DNA of 12,033 nt. Source: Gammaproteobacteria bacterium. GTDB taxonomy: Bacteria; Pseudomonadota; Gammaproteobacteria; S012-40. Below are positions 1 through 6,101 of this stretch, in pieces. A model generated the notes under the pieces. The model ran no database searches and had not been told where the DNA came from. It saw nothing but the letters and a program-made list of their open reading frames with translations. Numbering within the stretch: the first letter of the stretch is position 1; every line of letters starts with the position of its first letter. The position numbers and the translations under genes are program-made. Where the stretch lies: contig JAOUPJ010000087.1 of assembly GCA_029879945.1 (NCBI GenBank), positions 1 through 12,033 of the forward strand, in the 5' to 3' direction.

Positions 1-485
1 AATTCAGATCTCTCTGGAGGAGGAACTTTGGCCACCGAAGACCCGGCATCTGCCCTGAGCTCAGACAAAAACACGGCAATTTTTCGCAGATCGGCACGAG
101 ATATGTCGTTGACATATGCAGCTTCTTTTGGCGCTAGACCGTGGTCCAGTGTCGGAGCACCGTAAGTTTTTTCGGGATTAACCAGAAAAGATTCCAACCA
201 ATCGACAGTACGTCTAGAGCCTATACCGTCTAAAATGAGCCCCATACTGGTACCCATGCGCAATGCCCGATGACAGGAATTACACCTAGCCTGCTGGTAA
301 ATCTGCGACCCTTCCTTACCGACCGGTGAAAAATCAAAAAATGTGTTTTGAACAAACACGGGCTTATCACTATTAAGTCGAAAACTTTCCAAAGCGATGT
401 AAGCGACTACCGCCAGTAAGAAAAAAACTCCAAATACGATGAATAGAATTTTTTCGCCAGATTTTAAAGGTTGTTTTTTAGCCAT
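1..485 (-). CDS. Membrane-anchored monoheme cytochrome c (3' end beyond window)
   Basis: Read from ATG at 485-483, the frame stays open to the left edge, giving 161 visible residues; the C-terminus is outside the window. Residues 13-32 form one hydrophobic membrane anchor after a Lys-rich start. A CNSCH heme-binding motif follows at residues 68-72, and a helix ending in FLSEL (residues 139-143) resembles the last helix of class I cytochrome c. The protein should be anchored in the inner membrane with its heme domain in the periplasm, passing electrons between respiratory complexes. Overall shape (N-terminal anchor plus one heme domain) recalls NorC-like subunits, but similarity is not close enough to name it. 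No Met occurs about ten residues before the last helix, where the sixth heme ligand usually lies. It lies downstream of the c4-like gene but has its own promoter. The family call is firm; the role is unknown. Confidence 0.85.
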   Translation of the reverse strand, partial: MAKKQPLKSGEKILFIVFGVFFLLAVVAYIALESFRLNSDKPVFVQNTFFDFSPVGKEGSQIYQQARCNSCHRALRMGTSMGLILDGIGSRRTVDWLESFLVNPEKTYGAPTLDHGLAPKEAAYVNDISRADLRKIAVFLSELRADAGSSVAKVPPPERSE

Positions 486-490
486 GGCGC

Positions 491-520
491 ATTATACCAA
501 AGTTCTTCAATAAATCTCAA
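491..520 (-). promoter_or_regulatory. Strong sigma70-type promoter for the monoheme cytochrome gene
   Basis: On the minus strand, TTGAGA (520-515; 5 of 6 consensus bases) is followed by an 18-bp spacer and a perfect TATAAT (496-491). The last base of the -10 box is only 6 bases before the A of the ATG at 485. The expected transcription start therefore coincides with the start codon, and no Shine-Dalgarno sequence is seen upstream of it. Confidence 0.7.
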
Positions 521-575
521 AATAAGAACACAACTATTTTTTTATATAAATCAAAAAGATAGCTTGGCACAAAAA

Positions 576-600
576 GAAAGAGCGGCTTTCGCCGCTCTTT
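576..600 (-). terminator. Rho-independent terminator after the cytochrome c4-like gene
   Basis: A perfect 10-bp stem pairs 577-586 with 591-600, including the GC-rich core AGAGCGGC/GCCGCTCT, around a 4-base loop at 587-590. Read on the minus strand it is followed by five T residues (complement of 571-575). It lies 26 bases after the stop codon of the c4-like gene and separates that transcript from the next cytochrome gene. Confidence 0.88.
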
Positions 601-626
601 TATGTCAAGTCTTGAAAAAAGTACTC

Positions 627-1385
627 TTAGTGACGATCGTAAGGCGTGAAGAAGTTACCATCAGAGTAGTCTGACGCCTTAGTCAGGTATGCAGCTGCAT
701 TGTAGATGTCTTCATCAGACATGTTACGCGCAACTTTTTGCATTTGTGACATAGGATCGTTTGCACGAGTACCATCTCTCCACTTCTTGAGCTGATTCAC
801 AAGATAAACATAACGTTGTCCACCGATTCTTGGGTATACAGGTGGCGCGCCGCGACCGTTGTAACCATGGCATGCTTTACATGCTGGCACTGGCTTGGCA
901 CGATTACCTTGGCCCCATTCAACCAGGGACTTACCTTTGTGAGTCTGACCAACGGGTACAGTACCCGCTTCTTTAATAGCTTTAAGGTCAGAGCCCTTAA
1001 AGTTACTAGTTTTTGGTTTGATAGACTCGAGGTAAGTGGCAACGTCATTTCGATCTTTCGGAGAAAGACCTTTAGCGTTGGCGTTCATCACAAACATCGT
1101 GGTGTCCATACGCTTGTCAGTAGCGAAATCTTCTAGCTGTTTACGCAAGAAGATCGCAAATTGTCCGGCAATTCGCGGTGTTCCCATATTGTCGTCACCC
1201 ATTCCATCTGCACCATGGCAGGAAGAACAGGCAGGAACATCGCCTTTACCGTTGTCAAATATTGCTTTTCCGTTATTAATATCGCCATTTCCGCGAGGAT
1301 ATTGCGCGGATGACATCGCTATTGAAGGCACCATAGTACCCAAAATAAACGCAGCGGCCGTTAAGGCGGTAGCTAAGCGTTGCAT
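627..1385 (-). CDS. Diheme cytochrome c, cytochrome c4-like
   Basis: A 252-residue periplasmic electron carrier made of two cytochrome c domains, as in cytochrome c4. Residues 1-27 are a typical Sec signal peptide ending near MSSA. Heme motifs are CSSCH (53-57) and CKACH (169-173). Likely axial Met ligands are M100 and M215, each eight residues before the Ser that precedes the closing helix. Each domain carries the 'PRI-GQ' segment common in this family. The frame extends upstream to an ATG at 1439, but the ATG at 1385 is chosen because it begins the signal peptide and has GGGAGGG at 1401-1395, nine bases upstream. It sits downstream of a 30-residue membrane peptide gene and ends at a strong terminator. 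c4-type proteins pass electrons to terminal oxidases or other periplasmic acceptors; the actual partner cannot be read here. The class is sure; the exact subfamily is less so. Confidence 0.93.
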   Translation of the reverse strand: MQRLATALTAAAFILGTMVPSIAMSSAQYPRGNGDINNGKAIFDNGKGDVPACSSCHGADGMGDDNMGTPRIAGQFAIFLRKQLEDFATDKRMDTTMFVMNANAKGLSPKDRNDVATYLESIKPKTSNFKGSDLKAIKEAGTVPVGQTHKGKSLVEWGQGNRAKPVPACKACHGYNGRGAPPVYPRIGGQRYVYLVNQLKKWRDGTRANDPMSQMQKVARNMSDEDIYNAAAYLTKASDYSDGNFFTPYDRH

Positions 1386-1481
1386 CTTCAAAAGCCCTCC
1401 CGTTTGAAACCTCCCATATGCCGATTCATTTTTAACCATTTTATAAATCGGATATGCGATTCGTGAAAATAAATTAAACCC

Positions 1482-1574
1482 TTATGAATTAACCTTGACC
1501 ATTGTCCATGCAAGGAAAAATGATCCAAGGAACCACAATAGGTAAATAATCGCAATTGCATCTGTATGCAGCAC
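1482..1574 (-). CDS. 30-residue single-span membrane peptide
   Basis: A small gene starting with GTG at 1574-1572 and ending in TAA at 1484-1482. The sequence GGGAGG lies six bases before the GTG, a near-ideal ribosome binding site. The peptide has a short polar start (LHTD), then about 20 hydrophobic residues rich in aromatics (including YLLWFLG and FFLAW), then a short basic end (VKVNS). This is the shape of a single-pass inner-membrane peptide, like the small accessory subunits of cytochrome bd (CydX) or cbb3 (CcoQ) oxidases, though the sequence matches neither well enough to name. It is 96 bases upstream of the c4-like gene on the same strand, and a promoter candidate lies ahead of it. 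No family is recognised. The alternative is a chance ORF, made less likely by the ribosome site and the composition. Confidence 0.65.
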   Translation of the reverse strand: MLHTDAIAIIYLLWFLGSFFLAWTMVKVNS

Positions 1575-1641
1575 GGCCCACCTCCCTAAGTTAAACCGTA
1601 AATTCTTCAAACTCGACATATATATCACTACTGATCGGGGC

Positions 1642-1670
1642 ATTCAAGCACTAATGGGAATGACTGTCAA
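1642..1670 (-). promoter_or_regulatory. Promoter candidate for the small peptide / cytochrome c4 transcript
   Basis: On the minus strand a perfect TTGACA (1670-1665), a 17-bp spacer and TTGAAT (1647-1642; 4 of 6 consensus bases) are seen. Transcription would begin near 1635, leaving a leader of about 60 bases before the GTG at 1574. The -10 box is weak, so an activator may be needed; that is inference. Confidence 0.45.
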
Positions 1671-1774
1671 CAGCGATGTAAAAGATCGTACAAAAACATC
1701 CCTTATTTAGAAGCTTGGCTCTAAACGCTGTGGCAGTTAGGCAGTTTCTGGTATGCTTGCTTGCCGCAGGTATA

Positions 1775-1786
1775 GGGTCATGACCC
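1775..1786. promoter_or_regulatory. 12-bp perfect palindrome, possible operator
   Basis: GGGTCATGACCC is a perfect inverted repeat, and a further TGACC half-site occurs 14 bases downstream (1795-1799). It lies 54 bases before the start of the plus-strand cluster, where a dimeric regulator could bind. The regulator is not identifiable. Confidence 0.35.
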
Positions 1787-1839
1787 AATAAGGGTGACCA
1801 GTGTAAGATAATTAAATTCCAGGTTCAATCGTTTTAACT

Positions 1840-3342
1840 ATGAACAAACAAAATTTTCAAGAATATTTAACTCGTTACTGGGCCATACCGACCGCAATCG
1901 TATGGGGAGCCGTTTTATTTTTTAGCCAAGTCATCGCTTTAGATCCTTATGGTATTGATGAACAAGCGGCTAGAGGATTATTGTTGAACTGGAGCGTGTC
2001 GGATAACATCATAAATCCCATCGTTACCTTGGGGGCTCCAGATTTTAGGGCGCTGCTGTTTATACCAGTGGGCATATATTGGCCCGGCAATATGCTAGCA
2101 GCCAAATTATTTTCGGCCTCGATTGCACTAATAGCAATGCTGCTGATGTATAAATGGACCGCAAAACACACCAATCAAGAAGCAGCATTAATTGCACTTG
2201 CGCTATTTGCAATATCTCCCACCTTAGTGCAGCAAATAGACAGTTTCGGCGCGGGGATTTTCCTACTGATATGCTTTGTTTTTGGTAATTGGTTGGACCA
2301 CGCCTACAGAAGCAAGCCTCGCATGTTTGGTGGCTGGTATTTTACACAGATGATAATGATCGCTGTGGCGATCACCTTACATCCCATCGCGTTAGCCTAT
2401 CCGTTAGCACTCGCTTATATGTGGTGGAAGAAGCCCGATCCCACAAAAAACAGTCTACATGTCTACATCGGCATACTCCTGAGTGTTGTCGTAGCCATGG
2501 CGATAAAAGCAGGCTGGGACAATATTCATTGGCTCCAAAATCCGGTGATTGGATTGGCAGACGCCATACAGGGGCACGTGCTCATGAGTACCGCCGATGT
2601 AAATTGGGCATTCGGTGTGATTTTTCTTGCCCTACTTGCAGCCGTTGTAATTGTGGACAACAAATTTATCTTTAGTGATTTACTTGGTTTCATACTCTTA
2701 CTGGCGATCGTGATTGGTTTTTTAGTCGGCGATTCATCCTGGGCATTGCTTTGCCTGGCTTTGGTTTTGTTTCGGGGCATACCCTTACTCATTCAGCTCA
2801 ACTCTTCACTTGGCAAAACCGGCCTCCTGGGTCAAAGGGGAGTGGTAATCGGCCTGGTCTTTCTGCTGGCAACCACATTTATGATTCAAGACAAGGCGCA
2901 ATCCATCGATCATCGCTTACAAATGATATCTCCCGAGGACCAACTTATCGCTACACTGGCCTCTGTAGCGTCAGATGACAATTTACCTTTTCGCGCGGCA
3001 AGCGAGTGGCCCGGTCGGACTATGTTGGCTGCCAAACGAGATGTGCTAGGATTACCACCACGATTTGAGGATCAAAGCCAGTATAGGGAAGCATTAAAAG
3101 GCCTAACCCACGTGCTTTTTAACCCCTATGAGGAAAAAAACAAGACGTTATCGGAATTCCTATCGCAGAATGGTGATGTTGCTGAAACCTTATTGCTGGA
3201 GCCGATGGGCGTTATTATGGCGATAAGGGAGCATAACGTTCGGATCACTGAGAGACGCGTTCAACAGGCAGGACAAGAAGAAAGCGAACAAAACACCGCT
3301 AAACACAAACCCGCACACGCGAACGAATTAGACACTCAGTAA
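1840..3342 (+). CDS. Polytopic membrane protein, GT-C/ArnT-like
   Basis: A 500-residue protein with about ten hydrophobic segments between residues 14 and 349 (for example 14-33, 88-104, 114-130, 168-190, 206-223, 255-272, 280-296, 333-349), then a soluble domain at about 350-470 and a polar, charged tail rich in Glu, Gln and Lys. The first external loop has an Asp-Glu pair (D40-E41), followed by a segment leading to a WPGN-type turn. This resembles the catalytic loop of GT-C glycosyltransferases (ArnT/PMT group), which move sugars from polyprenyl-phosphate carriers on the periplasmic side. No family-specific motif makes the enzyme role certain, so substrate and activity are open. The ATG at 1840 is the first in-frame start (a TAA precedes it) and has no clear Shine-Dalgarno site. 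It begins a four-gene plus-strand cluster with channel, VWA and bactofilin genes. Confidence 0.7.
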   Translation: MNKQNFQEYLTRYWAIPTAIVWGAVLFFSQVIALDPYGIDEQAARGLLLNWSVSDNIINPIVTLGAPDFRALLFIPVGIYWPGNMLAAKLFSASIALIAMLLMYKWTAKHTNQEAALIALALFAISPTLVQQIDSFGAGIFLLICFVFGNWLDHAYRSKPRMFGGWYFTQMIMIAVAITLHPIALAYPLALAYMWWKKPDPTKNSLHVYIGILLSVVVAMAIKAGWDNIHWLQNPVIGLADAIQGHVLMSTADVNWAFGVIFLALLAAVVIVDNKFIFSDLLGFILLLAIVIGFLVGDSSWALLCLALVLFRGIPLLIQLNSSLGKTGLLGQRGVVIGLVFLLATTFMIQDKAQSIDHRLQMISPEDQLIATLASVASDDNLPFRAASEWPGRTMLAAKRDVLGLPPRFEDQSQYREALKGLTHVLFNPYEEKNKTLSEFLSQNGDVAETLLLEPMGVIMAIREHNVRITERRVQQAGQEESEQNTAKHKPAHANELDTQ

Positions 3343-3443
3343 AGTTGTTCAGGGAGGAGGGACAAGCTTTAACAGCTTGCCCCCTATAAAAACAAGCCTT
3401 AACAGGCGAATCACCGACTCAGGTCGGAAAAGGGTTAAAGCTA
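3343..3443 (+). other. Leader with three consecutive stem-loops ahead of the MotA-like gene
   Basis: The gap begins with a polypurine run (AGGGAGGAGGGA, 3351-3362). It then holds hairpins CAAGCT/AGCTTG (3363-3368 with 3374-3379, extendable by GGG/CCC across a bulged A), GCCT/AGGC (3396-3399 with 3404-3407), and CCGAC/GTCGG (3414-3418 with 3423-3427). The first two share a TTAAC-type loop. None is followed by a T-run, so they are not intrinsic terminators. The third ends one base before the AAAAGGG ribosome site. Confidence 0.55.
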
Positions 3444-4442
3444 ATGAACAGGGCTCACCGAACCTTTGTCGTGTGGCTGTTATGGGCCTCAGCAGCAACA
3501 ATTATCTATCTGGGACTCTATGTCGACACAGATATCCTCGCATTTCTCAGCCAAGACAAAAGCAAAATCACCTGGATTATTACGGCCCTGTTCATAATTG
3601 GTGTTCTGACGAGCTTCTTCCTTACCATACGCCTGACCTCAGAAGGGGTAGAAATTACGAGGCAGGAGTATCTGGCACAGGAAAAAGGCCTGATGGGGGT
3701 GGAAGCCAGTCACCGCAAAAAACGGGCGGTCAATCGTTTTTTTGATTCACTAAAAGTGGTAGCTGCCTGTAACGAGTCACCCGATTTCGATTCCCTGATA
3801 TCCATGGAATACGCCGTTTATTACCGAATCAGTCATGCGATCGAGGTACTGGGAAACCTATTAATCACACTCGGATTGATAGGGACTGTAATGGGCCTCA
3901 CCCTTACACTTACTGGACTAACCTCGTCATTGGATGCACTGGGAACCGACCAAGATCTGCTCCTGGAAGGGCTGCGTAAAGCGATGAGCGGTATGGGCAC
4001 CGCTTTTTACACCACTTTGCTGGGTGCCGTATTGGGGGGTGTTTTATTAAGAATTTTTGCGCTTATCACAGAAAACGGAATCACTAGCCTGCACGAACAG
4101 CTAAATAGGATATGCATGGTTTATTTAGCGCCTGATTTCAAGCCAAGCATGGAACGCGACGTTCGCTTCCTCAATGTAGAAATAGAGGCCCTGGGGCAGC
4201 GTATAACAGCGCTTCAAAACGCCTTTAAGGATTCCAAATCATCCATTGTGGAATTTCACGAGGCGATAAAAGACCTTTACAAGGTCACAGGCGATGATGG
4301 AGGCACTTATACATTGAAAGAAACTTTGCGTATGCAGCGCTTTTACCGCGCCCTTTTGAAGCAAGAGTTACAGTTGATGCATAGCCTCAATCGCTCGTGG
4401 TGGACACGATTCAAGCTTTATCTGGAAAGGCGTAAAGATTAA
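3444..4442 (+). CDS. MotA/TolQ/ExbB-type proton-channel subunit
   Basis: A 332-residue membrane protein. Predicted spans are about 8-26, 43-63, 135-159 and 183-207; the four-span layout is that of MotA rather than the three-span ExbB/TolQ. The family core is clear: LGLIGTVMGLTLTLTGL (143-159) and an EGLRKAMSGMGTAFYTTLLG stretch (175-194), matching the two pore helices of MotA/TolQ/ExbB proteins. A cytoplasmic loop (64-134) rich in basic residues and a long C-terminal tail (210-332), partly helical, should face the cytoplasm. Known relatives form pentamers around two copies of a single-span partner and turn ion flow into movement. The next gene, five bases downstream, supplies such a partner. 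The start has AAAAGGG nine bases upstream (3428-3434). The tail is longer than in TolQ, recalling but much shorter than that of ZorA. Family assignment is firm; the moved substrate is unknown. Confidence 0.87.
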   Translation: MNRAHRTFVVWLLWASAATIIYLGLYVDTDILAFLSQDKSKITWIITALFIIGVLTSFFLTIRLTSEGVEITRQEYLAQEKGLMGVEASHRKKRAVNRFFDSLKVVAACNESPDFDSLISMEYAVYYRISHAIEVLGNLLITLGLIGTVMGLTLTLTGLTSSLDALGTDQDLLLEGLRKAMSGMGTAFYTTLLGAVLGGVLLRIFALITENGITSLHEQLNRICMVYLAPDFKPSMERDVRFLNVEIEALGQRITALQNAFKDSKSSIVEFHEAIKDLYKVTGDDGGTYTLKETLRMQRFYRALLKQELQLMHSLNRSWWTRFKLYLERRKD

Positions 4443-4447
4443 CTCAA

Positions 4448-5215
4448 ATGAAAAAGCGTCGGTTTACATACACAAATATATATGAAAGCTTTTCTGACGT
4501 TTCTCTACTCATGCTGGCCACATTCATATTTCTGATGGTGACCATTCTTCTGACCTCCAGAACAGCCCAGGAATATGAGGTTCCCAAACTAAAAGAAGAA
4601 ATCGAAAATCTCAAGAATCAACTGGCTGCCGCGGAATTGGAAAAATCCAGTCTTTCAAATAGCCTGGAAGAAATGGCCATGAGCGCCGATAGCAGCGCCA
4701 TGGATCGAATCATACAGAGCACTACCTTTGGCAAGAAAGATTTCGATCTTTTTATTAAAGGCCTCAAAGGTTTGCCCGGAGAGGACTTGCACTTGGTAGT
4801 AGACGCGTCGGGCTCCATGCACGGCTTAACTTCGTTTCTCATCCCTATACTAAGGGCGATAGTCGTTAGATCCGGAAAAAAACTAGGGGCCATCACCTGG
4901 TTCACAGACGGAAGGGCCGAGACCTACACCGGCACCATGGGACATATGTTCGACAAACTTATGACTGGAGCCCCTTTTGGCGGGGCCCGCGAAACGATAG
5001 GAGAAGGTTTCAGAGAAGCGGCTCGTAGTGCCCCGCCGCCCGGCGCCTATCTGTTGGTGGGTGACGAGCCTTCCAATGACGCGATCTATTATTCAGACAT
5101 CCCCTCACCCGTGTTCACCATGCCTCTGGGTCGATCCGATCCGGAAACAAATCAGGCCTATCAGACCATTGCAGATAAAACAAATGGTCGTATGCTTCAT
5201 CTGGATTTTCGTTAG
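4448..5215 (+). CDS. MotB/ExbD-like stator partner with periplasmic VWA domain
   Basis: A 255-residue protein with unusual architecture. A basic cytoplasmic start (MKKRR) leads to one membrane span at about 18-36, with an Asp at residue 17 (SDVSLLML) placed like the proton-carrying Asp of MotB, ExbD and TolR. Residues 42-78 are a Leu/Glu/Lys-rich coiled coil. Residues 112-255 form a von Willebrand factor A-like domain with an intact-looking metal site: DASGS (119-123), T183 and D206 (GDEPSND). MotB-type partners usually end in a peptidoglycan-binding OmpA-like domain; here the VWA domain takes that place and should lie in the periplasm. It starts five bases after the MotA-like stop with only a weak ribosome site (GGAAAGG, 17 bases upstream), suggesting translational coupling. 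VWA domains commonly bind proteins through metal, so the target may be another envelope protein. Domain calls are good; the motor role is inference. Confidence 0.82.
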   Translation: MKKRRFTYTNIYESFSDVSLLMLATFIFLMVTILLTSRTAQEYEVPKLKEEIENLKNQLAAAELEKSSLSNSLEEMAMSADSSAMDRIIQSTTFGKKDFDLFIKGLKGLPGEDLHLVVDASGSMHGLTSFLIPILRAIVVRSGKKLGAITWFTDGRAETYTGTMGHMFDKLMTGAPFGGARETIGEGFREAARSAPPPGAYLLVGDEPSNDAIYYSDIPSPVFTMPLGRSDPETNQAYQTIADKTNGRMLHLDFR

Positions 5216-5245
5216 ACCTTGCTCTGATTTTGGCCTAATATTACT

Positions 5246-5271
5246 GTGTGCAGGTGGCGACACCTGTGCGC
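5246..5271 (+). other. Stem-loop with GCGA tetraloop between VWA and bactofilin genes
   Basis: Positions 5246-5256 pair with 5261-5271 (six Watson-Crick pairs CAGGTG/CACCTG next to the loop, then further pairs including G-T wobbles) around GCGA, a GNRA-type tetraloop. No T-run follows, so it is not a standard terminator. A second short hairpin, GGGG-CAAA-CCCC, lies at 5292-5303 just before the bactofilin ribosome site. They could mark RNA processing or stability control within the cluster. Confidence 0.45.
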
Positions 5272-5316
5272 TGAAATATACAAAAACGAATGGGGCAAAC
5301 CCCTAAGGTATAGCAG

Positions 5317-5748
5317 ATGATAGTAATACCTGAAAATACCACATTTATTGGTGAGCTGAGGAGTTCCGGTCGTCTGAGAATCGACGGTCATTTCGAAGGG
5401 GATGGTTACATCGATGGTTTCTTGGTCATTTCTTCTACCTGCGTGTGGAAGGGAAAGGCGGTAGCCGATGTAATTGTTGTAGAGGGCGTTGTAGAAGGTG
5501 AGTTGGTTGCCAGACGAAAACTGGAGTTCTGCTCTCGCGCCGATGTTTCCGGCACTATCACGAGTCCGGAAATAGCGATTGCCAGGGGTGCCAGAGTAAC
5601 GGGTGAGCTGCGCATGGCCGCACCACAACCACCCATCGGTTTGGTAGACTTGAGAAAGGTCAGCGGAAGCAATGACGCTGAGCTGAATTCGGCCAACGAC
5701 ACTGGACAACGAGAGCCTCGTCCTGAGAAAAAGGCTGTAGGTGCTTAG
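5317..5748 (+). CDS. Bactofilin (DUF583) cytoskeletal protein
   Basis: A 143-residue protein. Residues 6-100 form the bactofilin core, with the repeating pattern of alternating beta-strand residues and Gly turns (FIGELRSSG, LRIDGHFEGD, IVVEGVVEGEL, ITSPEIAIARGARVTGEL) that folds as a right-handed beta-helix. A Pro-rich, charged tail follows (101-143). Bactofilins polymerise without nucleotide under the inner membrane and place cell-wall or envelope enzymes. The start has AAGG nine bases upstream (5304-5307). It is the last gene of the GT-C/MotA-like/VWA cluster, 101 bases after the VWA gene, so it may position that machinery, though this is inference. Its TAG overlaps the stop of the opposite-strand DgkA gene by four bases. 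The family call is firm. Confidence 0.9.
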   Translation: MIVIPENTTFIGELRSSGRLRIDGHFEGDGYIDGFLVISSTCVWKGKAVADVIVVEGVVEGELVARRKLEFCSRADVSGTITSPEIAIARGARVTGELRMAAPQPPIGLVDLRKVSGSNDAELNSANDTGQREPRPEKKAVGA

Positions 5749-6101
5749 CCTTTAACTAGGTAGATCACGAACGATAGCGCAATGAGACACGAAGCGATGC
5801 TGGCGAGCAAAACTGCTCCGGCGGCGATGTCTTTTATTTTCTCGATTTGTGGATGGTGATCGGGTTCAACCAGGTCACATACGGCTTCAATTGCGGTATT
5901 GATCAACTCAATACTTAGCACCAGGGCAATGGTGAGGATCAGTATCGCCCACCAGATTGCATTGACCTGTAGATAAATAAGCACGAGGCAGATCAGTGTG
6001 GCAAACACGAGCTGTGTTTGTACGCTACGTTCTGTACGGGCTGCCAGACCAATCCCTCTAAGAGCAAATTGAAAGCGTTTGAGAAAACCCTGGTTTTTCA
6101 T
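5745..6101 (-). CDS. dgkA: DgkA-family lipid kinase (diacylglycerol or undecaprenol kinase)
   Basis: A 118-residue, three-span inner-membrane kinase. The family signature ELINTAIEAVCD is at 65-76, with the E, N, E and D residues of the active site, and a Lys-Asp pair is at 90-91 (KIKDIAAGAV), matching E. coli DgkA in order and spacing. Membrane spans are about 30-46, 49-68 and 93-115. The region before the first span reads RTERSVQTQ, closer to the TERN-type segment of Gram-positive undecaprenol kinases than to the E. coli NEAAFRQE segment, so the substrate could be undecaprenol rather than diacylglycerol. Its ATG overlaps the TGA of the DedA-LssY_C gene (ATGA), so the two are translated together. 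Its stop interlocks with the bactofilin stop on the other strand. Fold assignment is sure; substrate is not. Confidence 0.92.
   Translation of the reverse strand: MKNQGFLKRFQFALRGIGLAARTERSVQTQLVFATLICLVLIYLQVNAIWWAILILTIALVLSIELINTAIEAVCDLVEPDHHPQIEKIKDIAAGAVLLASIASCLIALSFVIYLVKG

Larger units (their letters stand above)
1575..1839. other. Gene-free divergent spacer
   Basis: This 265-base stretch separates the minus-strand cytochrome genes from the plus-strand GT-C cluster. It holds the minus-strand promoter candidate at 1642-1670, a tandem GGCAGTT repeat (1732-1738 and 1740-1746), and the palindrome at 1775-1786. No coding frame with a ribosome binding site and no convincing plus-strand promoter was found. 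A GATAAT at 1807-1812 could be a -10 box, but no good -35 box precedes it. Confidence 0.5.

Noticed and set aside
1386..1439. Upstream ATG extension of the cytochrome c4-like gene by 18 residues
   Set aside because: It would bury the signal peptide behind a polar stretch, while the ATG at 1385 has GGGAGGG nine bases upstream.
1654..1710. 18-codon plus-strand frame in the divergent spacer
   Set aside because: No ribosome site, polar and unremarkable sequence, and it overlaps the minus-strand promoter candidate.
3363..3379. Intrinsic terminator after the GT-C-like gene
   Set aside because: No T-run follows the hairpin on either strand.
3377..3745. Frame starting at TTG within the first hairpin and overlapping the channel gene
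   Set aside because: It overlaps a gene with clear MotA/ExbB motifs, is basic and low in family-like features, and its start is inside a stem.
3444..5215. Zorya anti-phage system (ZorAB)
   Set aside because: The partner has a VWA rather than a peptidoglycan-binding domain, and no ZorC, ZorD or ZorE gene is nearby.
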